Source: a virus. From it: 64,000 bases of DNA. Every line of letters starts with the position of its first letter. Within the stretch, counting starts at the first letter, position 1. The notes under the pieces were generated by a model that was given only the letters and a program-made list of their open reading frames with translations, was not told where the DNA came from and made no database searches. Positions 51,113 through 59,852 of the stretch are shown here, in pieces. The position numbers and the translations under genes are program-made. The stretch spans positions 1-64,000 of IMG/VR virus record IMGVR_UViG_3300032086_003078, one strand, 5' to 3'.

Positions 51113-52980
51113 GTAATCAAGACCTATCAACACAAATTTTATCAGACATCACAGTCTACATGAAGTACGCTCGCTACTTGCCTGAAAAGCAACGACGAGA
51201 AACTTGGGATGAACTGGTAACTCGCAACTTGGAGATGCACGTAAAGAAGTATCCCGAACTCAAGGGCGAGATTGTTGAAACTTATAGAAACGTTTTCGAC
51301 AAGAAGGTGTTGCCTTCAATGCGCTCAATGCAGTTTGCAGGTAAGCCCATCGAAATCTCACCAAACCGTGTTTTCAACTGTGCTTATGCTCCAGTGGATG
51401 ATTGGCGAGTTTTCGGCGAGATTATGTTTTTGCTTCTCGGCGGCACAGGCGTTGGCTACTCTGTCCAGCAGCATCACGTCGATGAATTGCCAGAAATCCG
51501 CAAACCCAACCCTAACCGTTCAAGGAGGTACCTAGTAAATGACAGTATTGAAGGATGGGCTGATGCCGTCAAATATCTTATCCGCAGCTACTTTTATGGT
51601 GGCTCAAAGCTACGATTTGATTTTAGCGATATTCGCCCTAAAGGTGCTCGCCTTGTAACTTCTGGCGGAAAGGCTCCAGGACCACAGCCACTAAAAGAGT
51701 GCCTGGTCAAAGTAGAGGGTGTTCTCGCAGAAAAGAATGACGGAGACAAGCTTTCAGCTATTGAAGTCCACGATATTGTTTGCCACATTGCTGACGCTGT
51801 TTTGGCTGGTGGTATTCGCCGTGCTGCTCTCATCTCCTTATTTTCTGCAAGCGATAACGAGATGATCTCAGCCAAGGCTGGCAACTGGTGGGAGACCAAC
51901 CCACAGCGTGGTCGAGCTAACAACTCTGCTGTACTTTTGCGGCACAAAGTAACAAAATCATTCTTCCTAGACCTATGGAAGCGAGTAGAGGCATCCAATG
52001 CTGGAGAACCAGGCATCTACCTTTCTAACGACAAAGACTGGGGAACCAACCCTTGCTGTGAAATCGGACTACGACCATTCCAGTTCTGTAACCTCACAGA
52101 AGTCAATGTCAGCAACATCAAGGACCAAAAGGACCTTGAGGATCGAGTTCGTGCTGCTGCCTTTATCGGCACACTCCAAGCAGGCTACACAGATTTTCAC
52201 TATCTCCGCCCAGTTTGGCAACGAACCACAGAAAAGGACGCTCTCATTGGCGTCTCAATGACTGGGATCGCCTCAGGACGAGTCCTACAAGATGATATTG
52301 ATTTGGTTGCTGCCGCCAATGTCGTCAAGGAAGAGAATGCCCGTGTCGCTCAGTTGATCGGCATTAACAAGGCTGCTCGCACAACCTGCGTCAAGCCAGC
52401 AGGAACAACCAGCCTAGCACTCGGCACTTCCAGCGGTATTCACGCTTGGCACAACGACTACTACATTCGTCGTATCCGTGTCGGCAAGAATGAGCCAATC
52501 TACTGGCACCTCGCTATTCACCACCCAGAACTAGTAGAAGACGAGTACTTCCGCCCACACGATACAGCCGTAATCTCGGTTCCACAAAGGGCACCTGAAG
52601 GCTCTATCTTCCGCACCGAAAGTGCTTTCCAACTTTTGCGGAGAATCAAAAAAATCACTAGTGAATGGGTCAAGGCAGGACACCGCTCAGGTCAAAACGG
52701 GCACAATGTCTCAGCAACCATTTCGCTCCGTGAAAACGAGTGGGTAGATGCCGGCGAGTGGATGTGGGACAACCGAAATGCTTACAATGGTCTTTCAGTT
52801 CTTCCCTACGATGGTGGCTCTTACCAGCAGGCTCCCTTTGAAGACTGCACCAGAGAACACTACGAGACAATGCTTAACACCCTTAAGGATGTGGATCTAA
52901 CTCAAATTGAAGAGACAGAAGATAACACAGACCTTAAGGACCAGGCGGCTTGTGCTGGTGGTGCTTGCGAAATCACCTGA
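51109..52980 (+). CDS. Class II (B12-dependent) ribonucleotide reductase (NrdJ/RTPR-type), 623 aa
   Basis: Single-chain type: radical-site motif NPCCEIG (about 314-320), NRVFNCAY with the first redox Cys, GGTGVGYSVQ, KPAGTTSLALGTSSGIH, and a C-terminal CAGGACEIT with Cys-x4-Cys as in RTPR of Lactobacillus. Size 623 is a little shorter than RTPR (739). It makes dNTPs from NTPs or dNDPs with adenosylcobalamin and needs no oxygen or small subunit. Host cobalamin uptake is therefore implied. Overlaps the helicase gene. Confidence 0.92.
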   Translation: MSNQDLSTQILSDITVYMKYARYLPEKQRRETWDELVTRNLEMHVKKYPELKGEIVETYRNVFDKKVLPSMRSMQFAGKPIEISPNRVFNCAYAPVDDWRVFGEIMFLLLGGTGVGYSVQQHHVDELPEIRKPNPNRSRRYLVNDSIEGWADAVKYLIRSYFYGGSKLRFDFSDIRPKGARLVTSGGKAPGPQPLKECLVKVEGVLAEKNDGDKLSAIEVHDIVCHIADAVLAGGIRRAALISLFSASDNEMISAKAGNWWETNPQRGRANNSAVLLRHKVTKSFFLDLWKRVEASNAGEPGIYLSNDKDWGTNPCCEIGLRPFQFCNLTEVNVSNIKDQKDLEDRVRAAAFIGTLQAGYTDFHYLRPVWQRTTEKDALIGVSMTGIASGRVLQDDIDLVAAANVVKEENARVAQLIGINKAARTTCVKPAGTTSLALGTSSGIHAWHNDYYIRRIRVGKNEPIYWHLAIHHPELVEDEYFRPHDTAVISVPQRAPEGSIFRTESAFQLLRRIKKITSEWVKAGHRSGQNGHNVSATISLRENEWVDAGEWMWDNRNAYNGLSVLPYDGGSYQQAPFEDCTREHYETMLNTLKDVDLTQIEETEDNTDLKDQAACAGGACEIT

Positions 52981-52982
52981 CC

Positions 52983-53011
52983 TTTACGGAACCAAAAAAC
53001 TAGAATATAAT
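52983..53011 (+). promoter_or_regulatory. Sigma70-like promoter
   Basis: TTTACG at 52983-52988, 17-base spacer, perfect TATAAT at 53006-53011. GAAAGGAA precedes the ATG at 53034. Confidence 0.75.
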
Positions 53012-53033
53012 ACTTAACCGAAAGGAATGTATT

Positions 53034-53267
53034 ATGAGTAAAGATTTAAATCATATCATGCCCTCATATGCATCCAGGGGGCTATGTAAGCGGGAAGACA
53101 AAAACAAGGTACAACATCGTTGGGTACCTAGCGGTCAGTCCCGTGCTCTCCCTGGAATGCATGTGGGGGTTGAGTGCTATTGCAAACATTGTGGAGAGCG
53201 AGAGTGGGGCACTGTTGCTCGTCAAGAATTTGTTTTATTATCTGAATCTTGGGAGGAGTTAAGTTGA
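53034..53267 (+). CDS. Small zinc-ribbon protein, 77 aa
   Basis: Contains CYCKHCGEREW (Cys-x2-Cys) and an upstream Cys, with a positively charged N-terminal half. Function unknown. The next gene starts inside its stop codon (TTGA). Confidence 0.5.
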   Translation: MSKDLNHIMPSYASRGLCKREDKNKVQHRWVPSGQSRALPGMHVGVECYCKHCGEREWGTVARQEFVLLSESWEELS

Positions 53268-53515
53268 AACCTTTAAATAGAAGACTACTTATAGAGATTA
53301 ATAAGGAGGAAACACATCAGGGAGCTTTCTACGTGCCTGTAGAAGAAAAGGTAGAAGAATTTGTTACTGCCACAGTTCTTTCTTGTGCTGATGACTGTTC
53401 GCAAGACTTCACGGGAAAGAATGTTGTTCTTCACTCCTTCGGTGTAGAACAAGTAACTGTTCGAGGCGAAACCTATACTTTTATCGGCGAAAATCACCTG
53501 ATCTGTGCGGAATAA
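53264..53515 (+). CDS. GroES-like co-chaperonin, 83 aa
   Basis: I use TTG 53264, 7 bases after GGGAGG and overlapping the previous stop. The chain follows the GroES order: KPLNRRLLIEI (as in RPLxDRVxV), QGAFYVPVEEK in place of the mobile-loop/SxGGIxLP region, a beta pair (FTGKNVVLHSFGVEQVTVRG) and a final TFIGENHLI strand. T4 gp31 replaces GroES in folding the major capsid protein; this could play the same part. The loop that contacts GroEL is shortened, which is odd. Confidence 0.68.
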   Translation: MKPLNRRLLIEINKEETHQGAFYVPVEEKVEEFVTATVLSCADDCSQDFTGKNVVLHSFGVEQVTVRGETYTFIGENHLICAE

Positions 53516-53516
53516 A

Positions 53517-54215
53517 ATGAATATATTCAATCCATGGCGAAAGTTTTTGTTACAAGAATCAGGATTCAACAGAATCATGAATATTTTGCAAGGTAAAGTG
53601 ACATCAGTAGATACTGTCGGTTTCTTAACTGGCGAAAACCCCATGGCTCAAAAGATGTCATCTAAGGAGAATCGAGCCCTCAACAAGGAGTTGATGGCTT
53701 GGATGCGTGATCGTGGCTACGGTCCCATTCGCATTCGTGGTAAGTTTGGCAACAAAGAGCGCTCTATGATTATTCCAAACATTACTAGGGAAGATATGGT
53801 AGAGGCGGGCAAAACATTCAATCAAGAGTCTGTAATCTGGGGGAAGAGAACCGAAAAAGATAAGTTTATTTTCGAATATATTGAGGGCGACAAGACTATT
53901 CAGAAAAGAGATGTTGTTCTTTTTGATAAAGATGTTCAAGCAAGGGAAGATTACTACTCGCAAGAGAGACAATCAGCCGGGCGTAAATTTTATATTCCAT
54001 TTTTTGATGATGAGTATGAGATGGAAGAAGGTCAGGAATCAGAATATGATTTGCCTGAATTGACCGAGAGGCAAATCGCCAAACACAAAGAACTTATCCA
54101 GGAAATCAATCACCGCCTGAAACTCTCTTTAGACGGATTGAGAACAGAGAAGTCTCGCTGGCAGCAGCGGCAGATCGCTCGTCTAAGACTTCGGGAACTA
54201 AAGAAGAAACTATGA
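53517..54215 (+). CDS. Leader-tagged DUF3293-like protein, 232 aa
   Basis: ATG 53517 lies just after the GroES-like stop. Starts MNIFNPWRKFLLQES, a class II leader with an L-Q-E site. The domain shows GFLTGENPMAQKMSSKEN and TFNQESVIWG, the order of DUF3293 (xTxxNPxSxxLsxxEN... fgQxSvI). C-terminal half is charged and helical. Far from the first leader cluster, but overlapping another tagged gene. Confidence 0.65.
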   Translation: MNIFNPWRKFLLQESGFNRIMNILQGKVTSVDTVGFLTGENPMAQKMSSKENRALNKELMAWMRDRGYGPIRIRGKFGNKERSMIIPNITREDMVEAGKTFNQESVIWGKRTEKDKFIFEYIEGDKTIQKRDVVLFDKDVQAREDYYSQERQSAGRKFYIPFFDDEYEMEEGQESEYDLPELTERQIAKHKELIQEINHRLKLSLDGLRTEKSRWQQRQIARLRLRELKKKL

Positions 54216-54724
54216 AATCATTTGAACAAAGCTTTCGAGAGTTCCTAACAGAGGCTGAACTGGGACAATATGTGGATGGTGGTCAGGTCACCTTGTTCCA
54301 CTATACTAAGCACCCAGAGGATTCCTTGGTTTTGGACCCAAAATACTTTGCGGATCGTGCGACTCGTAGTGCCTTTAGTAGAAATGAGTACGAGATCAGC
54401 CAGGTCCCAAGAACTTTTTATTATGTAGATCCCAAGCAGAGGGAGACATTCTTCGGTGCAGGGGTCCCACTTTTTACCACAAAAGTCCCCGCTAGTAAAA
54501 TATATGATCTAAAGAATGACCCTGAAGGATACAAAGAAAAGAATAGACATCCAGTTTACGGCTTAAGGAAAGGCGAAGAATGGAATACACTATTAGAGGA
54601 TATCCGTGAGGATTACGACGGAATTTTTTATTCCACCAACAGGTTCGATGTGGTCGCTTGGTTTCAGCCCATCGAAGTTAACAAGGTTTCCCAAGAGGAG
54701 CAAGCTCGCCTAGAAAACGAGTAG
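54212..54724 (+). CDS. Leader-tagged protein of unknown enzyme type, 170 aa
   Basis: Starts MKSFEQSFREFLTEA, leader helix with an L-T-E site. The rest has VTLFHYTKHPEDSLVLDPKYF, PRTFYYVDPKQRE and IFYSTNRFDVVAWFQPIEV. The FHYT, Arg/Tyr and strand order recall compact toxin-type or ADP-ribosyltransferase-like folds, but I cannot assign it. ATGA overlap with 53517. Confidence 0.65.
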   Translation: MKSFEQSFREFLTEAELGQYVDGGQVTLFHYTKHPEDSLVLDPKYFADRATRSAFSRNEYEISQVPRTFYYVDPKQRETFFGAGVPLFTTKVPASKIYDLKNDPEGYKEKNRHPVYGLRKGEEWNTLLEDIREDYDGIFYSTNRFDVVAWFQPIEVNKVSQEEQARLENE

Positions 54725-54736
54725 AAAGGCATATAA

Positions 54737-55033
54737 ATGAGATTTCAGGACGATTCATACAGCATTGAGGTCGGCACCTTTGTTATGAATAATCATCATG
54801 GGCTGTTGAGAATGGGCGTTGTAGAAGACATGCGTATCACTGAAGAGGGGTGGGCTATGTATAAAGTAAACTTCCTAGAAGATGAAATATATCAGCGCAA
54901 TAAAACGTTTCATAGTGAGATCTCTGGTAGAGACGAGTTTCAGTACGAACACAGAAGGGATCAACTTGTTAAAGTAAACCCTCAGTGGCTGCAAAATGTT
55001 GTAAATGCCTACGAGGAGATTCAAAATGTCTGA
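54737..55033 (+). CDS. Hypothetical protein, 98 aa
   Basis: AGAAAGG before the ATG. Mainly strands (SIEVGTFVMNNHHGLLRMGVVEDM), with YKVNFLEDEIYQR; resembles the GDLV family barrel in pattern but without the GDLV box. No family assigned. Confidence 0.5.
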   Translation: MRFQDDSYSIEVGTFVMNNHHGLLRMGVVEDMRITEEGWAMYKVNFLEDEIYQRNKTFHSEISGRDEFQYEHRRDQLVKVNPQWLQNVVNAYEEIQNV

Positions 55034-55376
55034 AGATAATAATATAAAAGAAGAGGTTGCGGATGATCTCATCCCAAAGCCACCACCAAAACTAGCACCA
55101 AGAGGGATTACCAGCTTCACAGTTTATCGCCAACAGGATGAAACAGGTGTATCAGGTGAGGGTGTCGTAATCGAGGGTGTTGTTATGGCTACGGGTCAAT
55201 GCGTTGTACACTGGCTCTATCCGCCACCCCGTGGAGGTATTGCCATCTTTGATAGTATGAGCGACTTTGTGAAGGTTCATATTGAACCCCACCCAGCGAA
55301 TCAAACTATTATAACTTATCAGGATGGCACTAAAGATGTGTATGGCGAGAAGCCAGAAGAAGAAAGCACTGATTAG
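55026..55376 (+). CDS. Hypothetical acidic protein, 116 aa
   Basis: ATG 55026 with GAGGAG at 55013-55018, overlapping the previous gene by 8 bases. Disordered acidic ends around a beta core (ITSFTVYRQQDETGVSGEG, GQCVVHWLYPPPRGG). No family recognised. Followed by a terminator. Confidence 0.5.
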   Translation: MSEDNNIKEEVADDLIPKPPPKLAPRGITSFTVYRQQDETGVSGEGVVIEGVVMATGQCVVHWLYPPPRGGIAIFDSMSDFVKVHIEPHPANQTIITYQDGTKDVYGEKPEEESTD

Positions 55377-55409
55377 AGAATATTAATACTATATATTCTA
55401 ATTGGAATC

Positions 55410-55459
55410 CCTGCCAAGGCAGGTGGCTGAGCAGGGAGATGGTGCCCTGCTCTTTTTTT
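55410..55459 (+). terminator. Two hairpins and an intrinsic terminator
   Basis: CCTGCC-AA-GGCAGG at 55410-55423, then GAGCAGGG (55429-55436), 8-base loop and CCCTGCTC (55445-55452), followed by seven T at 55453-55459. The second hairpin with T7 is a textbook terminator ending the 53034-55376 transcript. Confidence 0.9.
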
Positions 55460-55517
55460 GCGTTATAGTTTTTTTGGTAGCTAATTAAATATACAAAGAA
55501 GCAAGGAGCTAAGCATA

Positions 55518-55940
55518 GTGTCGGATTATTTTCAATACCCTCCTGGTCTTGGTAATGTTTCTTCTTACCAAGTTTCTGGTAAGCCCTTCGCCCAAGGTAA
55601 TTTGACCGCACCAGCTTCAAGTGGTACTCCAATAAAGGTAACCTTTCCTTCTGTTACAAACTGGGTTAAGGTCTTACCAGTCACTGGGTCTAGTTCTACT
55701 CATTTACGCATAGGATTCTCAGAAAATGGTGTTAAGGGCACAAATTATTTTAGATATTTGGCTGGGAATAATTTTAACCATGAACTGGCTTCTGCTGCGC
55801 CACTACAACTAAAAGTGACAGAATTATATTTTCTTGGAGATGATACAGCAACAGTCAATTTTGATGTCGTTGCTGGTCTTACGGGCATAAATGTCGATCA
55901 GATTTCGAATAATTGGTCTGGCTCAGTTGGCGTGGGCTAA
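55518..55940 (+). CDS. Beta-rich protein, paralog of the head protein at 22311, 140 aa
   Basis: Start is the GTG at 55518, with AAGGAG at 55503-55508. Matches 22311: SYQVSGKPF, IKVTFPSVTNWVKVLP, LRIGFSENG, ELYFLGDDTATVNFDVVAGLTGI. A single-domain virion surface protein is likely. It is in the replication region behind its own terminator and followed by a promoter, outside the head module. Confidence 0.6.
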   Translation: MSDYFQYPPGLGNVSSYQVSGKPFAQGNLTAPASSGTPIKVTFPSVTNWVKVLPVTGSSSTHLRIGFSENGVKGTNYFRYLAGNNFNHELASAAPLQLKVTELYFLGDDTATVNFDVVAGLTGINVDQISNNWSGSVGVG

Positions 55941-55945
55941 AAAAC

Positions 55946-55973
55946 TTTACTTTTCTCAGAACTAGTCTATAAT
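55946..55973 (+). promoter_or_regulatory. Sigma70-like promoter
   Basis: TTTACT at 55946-55951, 16 bases, TATAAT at 55968-55973; followed by GAAGAGGAG and the ATG at 55998. Drives the GDLV gene and probably DnaE. Confidence 0.7.
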
Positions 55974-55997
55974 AAACATATAGAAGAGGAGAGATAA

Positions 55998-56210
55998 ATG
56001 AAAGTCGGAGATCTTGTCAACTTCACAGACCGCAGCCACAGCCTTTATCGCAAGTATTCCAAAGGTCCAGGTGTCATCGTAGACATTGATTATATTGCCA
56101 AATACAACCGAATGTCCCGCCACAAATATCTTGGAGCAAAGGTCACAGTCCAGTTCCCAGGGCTAGACAAACCATCAGTCGTTACAGAATATTCACTACA
56201 AGCAATCTAA
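55998..56210 (+). CDS. Small SH3-like GDLV-family protein, 70 aa
   Basis: MKVGDLVNFTDRS start, then GPGVIVDID and GAKVTVQFPG strands and a last strand (VVTEYSLQAI). First gene behind the promoter at 55946, upstream of DnaE. Confidence 0.65.
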   Translation: MKVGDLVNFTDRSHSLYRKYSKGPGVIVDIDYIAKYNRMSRHKYLGAKVTVQFPGLDKPSVVTEYSLQAI

Positions 56211-56223
56211 AGAAAGGTTTTAG

Positions 56224-59200
56224 ATGACTAACCGAATTGAAAGCAAAATCCCTTTTGTGGGATTACACGCCCACTCAGGGCTTTCTCCGTTTGACGGACT
56301 AGGAATGCCTGGCGAGCATATGGACTTCGCCTATGAAAACGGAATGAATGCCCACGCTCTCACAGACCACGGGCATATGAACGGACTGTCGTTTCAGGTC
56401 GAACATTTGAAGAAAATGCGAGCAGACGGCAAAGAGTTCCGAGCCTTGTATGGCTGTGAATCCTACTTCATCCGCTCACACAAGAAGTGGCGGCAGATGT
56501 ACGAGGAGCACAAGGCTAATCAAAAGCGCCAAAAGAAAGAAGAGTTTGGCATGGTCATCGAGGACGAGGATCGAGGCAAGAAGCGTAATCCGCTCAACAA
56601 CCGCCGCCACCTCGTGATGATCGCCCAAAATCAGACAGGTCTAAACAACTTGTTCCAACTGGTATCGGATAGCTATCAGCCTGAGAACTTTTACCGCTAC
56701 CCTCGTATGGACTTTGAGATGCTGGATAAGTATAACGAGGGGCTAATCATCAGCAGCGCCTGTATGTCAGGTCCATTGTTCGAAGACTTTTGGAAGAATA
56801 GAGACAAGAGCCCTGACCACGTGCTTGCAGCGATGCGGGACACGATCGCCCAGTTCAAGGAGATCTTCGGAGACAGGTTTTACGGGGAAGTCCAGTGGAA
56901 TGATATTAAGGAGCAGCACGAGGGTAACAACCTCATTATCCAAGCCTGCATGGAAATGGGTGTTGAGGTTATCAGCACGGCGGACAGCCACTACCCACGA
57001 CCTGACTTGTGGAAAGACCGAGAGATGTATAAGCGCATCGGCTGGGGCGGCAAGATCCCAGAGTGGGCGGACCCTGATAGTCTTCTGCCAGCATCGGTTG
57101 ACGAGGTGGGCTACGAGTTGTACCCGAAGAATGGCGACCAAATGTGGGAGTCTTACAAAAAGTATTCGGGCAAGCACAACATCGAGTATGACGATACTTT
57201 TATCCGTGATAGTATTGAGCGCACACATCACATCGCCTTTGATCGCTGTGAAGACTTCCTGCCCGATAGCACTGTCCGACTCCCAGAGTTTGTTGTGCCC
57301 GAGGGCAAGACAGCCATCCAGGCCTTGACTTCTGACGCTCTCAAGGGGATGAAAAGTAAGAATCTTACGAGCCCTGAGTATGTTGATCGCCTGAAATATG
57401 AACTCAATATTATCAACGAGCGTGGCTTCGCTCAATACTTCTTGACGATGAAAGCCATCTCAGACAAAGCCCAAGAGGAAATGCTGGTCGGACTAGGACG
57501 AGGCTCAGCCGCTGGTTCACTCTTATCTTATGTGCTAGATATCACACAAGTGGACCCTATCAAATATCAGTTGCAGTTTGAGAGGTTCCTAACCAAGGGC
57601 GGCAGCGGCTACCCTGATATCGACTTTGACGTTGAAGAGCCAATGCTTTTGAAGGAGCAACTGGCAGAAGAGTGGGGACCGACTACAGTTGTACCGATCA
57701 GCAACTTCAACACGCTCCAACTTCGATCGCTCATCAAGGACATCGGTAAGTTTTATGGTATTCCGTTCACCGAAGTCAACAAGGTGACTAGCGTGATGAT
57801 GAGCGAAGCCACTCCAAAAGCCAAGGCAGCCAGGGGGCAAACTGCTGGCGTCTACACTCCAACATTTGACGAGGTAAAAGAATATAGTGAAACACTCCAA
57901 GACTTCTTTGACAAGTACCCAGAGGTTGCTACTCACGTTGATAACCTCTTCGGCAATATGCGGAGTATTTCTCGGCACGCTGGTGGGGTTGTGGTGGCAG
58001 AAAACCTTGACCGCCATATGCCCCTAATCAACTCTGGCGGTGTCATCCAAACGCCGTGGAGTGAAGGGCAAAACGTCAGGCACCTGGAGCCGCTCGGCTT
58101 TATTAAGTTTGACCTGCTTGGCTTGTCAACTCTCCGTATGATTTCGGGAGCCATTCGTCACATCCTCAAGCGTCACCAAGGCATTGAGGAGCCAACCTTC
58201 GAGCAGGTGAGAGATTATTATAATATTCACCTCCACCCAGACGTGATCGATTTTGATAATCAAGAAGTCTGGCGTGAGGTATTCCACAAAGGTAAGTGGG
58301 CTGGCATCTTCCAGATGACTAACGGCGGAGCCCAGCGGTTCTGCCAAGAAGCCCAGCCAACTTCACTTTTGGACTTCGCAGCAGTCACCGCTATTTTCCG
58401 CCCCGGACCACTTAGCGCCAAGGCTCACAGTCTGTATGTTGCGAACAAGTCTAACCCTAGCCAAGTACACTACGAGCACCCAATCATCAAAGAAGTGCTC
58501 GGAGATACATACGGCTTGCTGGTCTTCCAGGAGCAGTTGGCTATGCTCGCTCACAAGTTGGGCGACAACATCTCGCTGGATGAGGGCAACCTTCTCCGCA
58601 AAGTCTTGACGAAAAAGGGAACAGGCAAAGATAAAGTCAAAGACAAATTATATAAAAAGTTTGTCAAGGGCTGTAACAACCACGGACTAAGTGAAGATGT
58701 TGCCAAGAATCTCTGGTCCAAGATGGAGTTTTTCTCAGGCTACGGCTTTAACCTGTCTCACGCTGTCTCCTACGGTGCCGTGTCCTTCCAGTGCGCTTGG
58801 TTGAGCTACTACTATCCAGTTGAATGGATGGCTGCCTTCCTCGATAAGGAGCCAGAAGACAAGAAAGCAGGAGCGATCAACACTGCCAAGTCCTTTGGTT
58901 TTGAGATTGTCCCGCCAAGCATTAACAAGTCAGGACGAGTCTGGGAAATTGCTGAAGATGGCAAGACTCTGATTCAACCTCTTGCTGGTATCAAAGGTCT
59001 TGGCGATAGTGCTATCGATCAAATCGTTACTAACCGACCCTTCAGCAGTATTGAAGAGTTCTTATTCAACGAGAACATCACATACTCCAAGCTAAATAAG
59101 AAGGCGCTAGATGTTCTGGTTAGGAGCAAAGCCCTTGATGAATTGATGGATGATAGGTTCACGGGACTAAAGCATTTCTGGTCTGCCGTCGCAGTTGACC

Positions 59201-59634
59201 GCCCACGCAAGGAAAAGAACCTAGTGGAAAATATTGAGTTGTATGCGCCAGAGGGAGACTTCTCCGAAGAAGAGAAGTTGGAACACTTCGCTTCGCTCAC
59301 AGGCATTTTCCCAATCCACGAGATTATGCCGCAGGAAATCCAAGACAACCTAATGAACCGAGGTTGCCCTCCTATCAGCGAGTATGACCCCGACCTACAA
59401 CTGGTCTGGTTCATTCCAAGGGAAGTAAAAGTAAAGAAGACCAAGAACGGCAAGGAATACTGGATTATCCACACCACCGACAGCAATGCCCACGATGCTC
59501 GCATCCGTTGTTGGGGAGTGAAAGAAAACGATAGGATCTCCCTTAACAAAGTGTATGTTGCTAACTTAGAATATAACGAGAAGTGGGGGTTCAGCACCCG
59601 CTCGATCAAAAAGTCATTTAGGAGGCTCACATGA
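56224..59634 (+). CDS. DNA polymerase III alpha subunit (DnaE-type, family C)
   Basis: 1136 residues. N-terminal PHP domain: LHAHSGLSPFDGLGMP (about 14-29) and ALTDHGHMNG. Palm active site: GRGSAAGSLLSYVLDIT (about 425-440) and YPDIDFDVE (about 463-471), with three acids. Later GFNLSHAVSYGAVSFQCAW, helix-hairpin-helix region (LAGIKGLGDSAI) and C-terminal OB domain (VKVKKTKNGKEYWIIH). A phage with its own family C replicase and also a family A enzyme is rare. Its end overlaps the next gene (ATGA). Confidence 0.93.
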   Translation: MTNRIESKIPFVGLHAHSGLSPFDGLGMPGEHMDFAYENGMNAHALTDHGHMNGLSFQVEHLKKMRADGKEFRALYGCESYFIRSHKKWRQMYEEHKANQKRQKKEEFGMVIEDEDRGKKRNPLNNRRHLVMIAQNQTGLNNLFQLVSDSYQPENFYRYPRMDFEMLDKYNEGLIISSACMSGPLFEDFWKNRDKSPDHVLAAMRDTIAQFKEIFGDRFYGEVQWNDIKEQHEGNNLIIQACMEMGVEVISTADSHYPRPDLWKDREMYKRIGWGGKIPEWADPDSLLPASVDEVGYELYPKNGDQMWESYKKYSGKHNIEYDDTFIRDSIERTHHIAFDRCEDFLPDSTVRLPEFVVPEGKTAIQALTSDALKGMKSKNLTSPEYVDRLKYELNIINERGFAQYFLTMKAISDKAQEEMLVGLGRGSAAGSLLSYVLDITQVDPIKYQLQFERFLTKGGSGYPDIDFDVEEPMLLKEQLAEEWGPTTVVPISNFNTLQLRSLIKDIGKFYGIPFTEVNKVTSVMMSEATPKAKAARGQTAGVYTPTFDEVKEYSETLQDFFDKYPEVATHVDNLFGNMRSISRHAGGVVVAENLDRHMPLINSGGVIQTPWSEGQNVRHLEPLGFIKFDLLGLSTLRMISGAIRHILKRHQGIEEPTFEQVRDYYNIHLHPDVIDFDNQEVWREVFHKGKWAGIFQMTNGGAQRFCQEAQPTSLLDFAAVTAIFRPGPLSAKAHSLYVANKSNPSQVHYEHPIIKEVLGDTYGLLVFQEQLAMLAHKLGDNISLDEGNLLRKVLTKKGTGKDKVKDKLYKKFVKGCNNHGLSEDVAKNLWSKMEFFSGYGFNLSHAVSYGAVSFQCAWLSYYYPVEWMAAFLDKEPEDKKAGAINTAKSFGFEIVPPSINKSGRVWEIAEDGKTLIQPLAGIKGLGDSAIDQIVTNRPFSSIEEFLFNENITYSKLNKKALDVLVRSKALDELMDDRFTGLKHFWSAVAVDRPRKEKNLVENIELYAPEGDFSEEEKLEHFASLTGIFPIHEIMPQEIQDNLMNRGCPPISEYDPDLQLVWFIPREVKVKKTKNGKEYWIIHTTDSNAHDARIRCWGVKENDRISLNKVYVANLEYNEKWGFSTRSIKKSFRRLT

Positions 59635-59852
59635 GCAAAAAACTATTTCAAGCCGCTTTGTCGAAATACGAAGCACAACGTGACGAGGCACTAGCTGTTC
59701 TTGATGTTTATCTAAAGAGTTCAGTTGGGATCGGAGAACACTCGAATCTTCTAGAAGAAGTCACTAAATGGACGGAGACTTTGACGGAAGCAGAAGAAAA
59801 TATTGAAACTATTAAGCGCCACTTCAGCGCCGGAGGAAAAAACAATGGCTAA
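59631..59852 (+). CDS. Hypothetical coiled-coil protein, 73 aa
   Basis: Almost all helix (KYEAQRDEALAVLDVYLKSS, NLLEEVTKWTETLTEAEENIETIKR). Overlaps DnaE by ATGA and the next gene by 8 bases. A replication accessory role is possible by location only. Confidence 0.5.
   Translation: MSKKLFQAALSKYEAQRDEALAVLDVYLKSSVGIGEHSNLLEEVTKWTETLTEAEENIETIKRHFSAGGKNNG

Noticed and set aside
56767-57435. Long antisense open frame (222 aa) over DnaE
   Set aside because: It mirrors the codon pattern of the real gene and has no ribosome binding site or motif; the same holds for the antisense frames at 59019-59630 and elsewhere.
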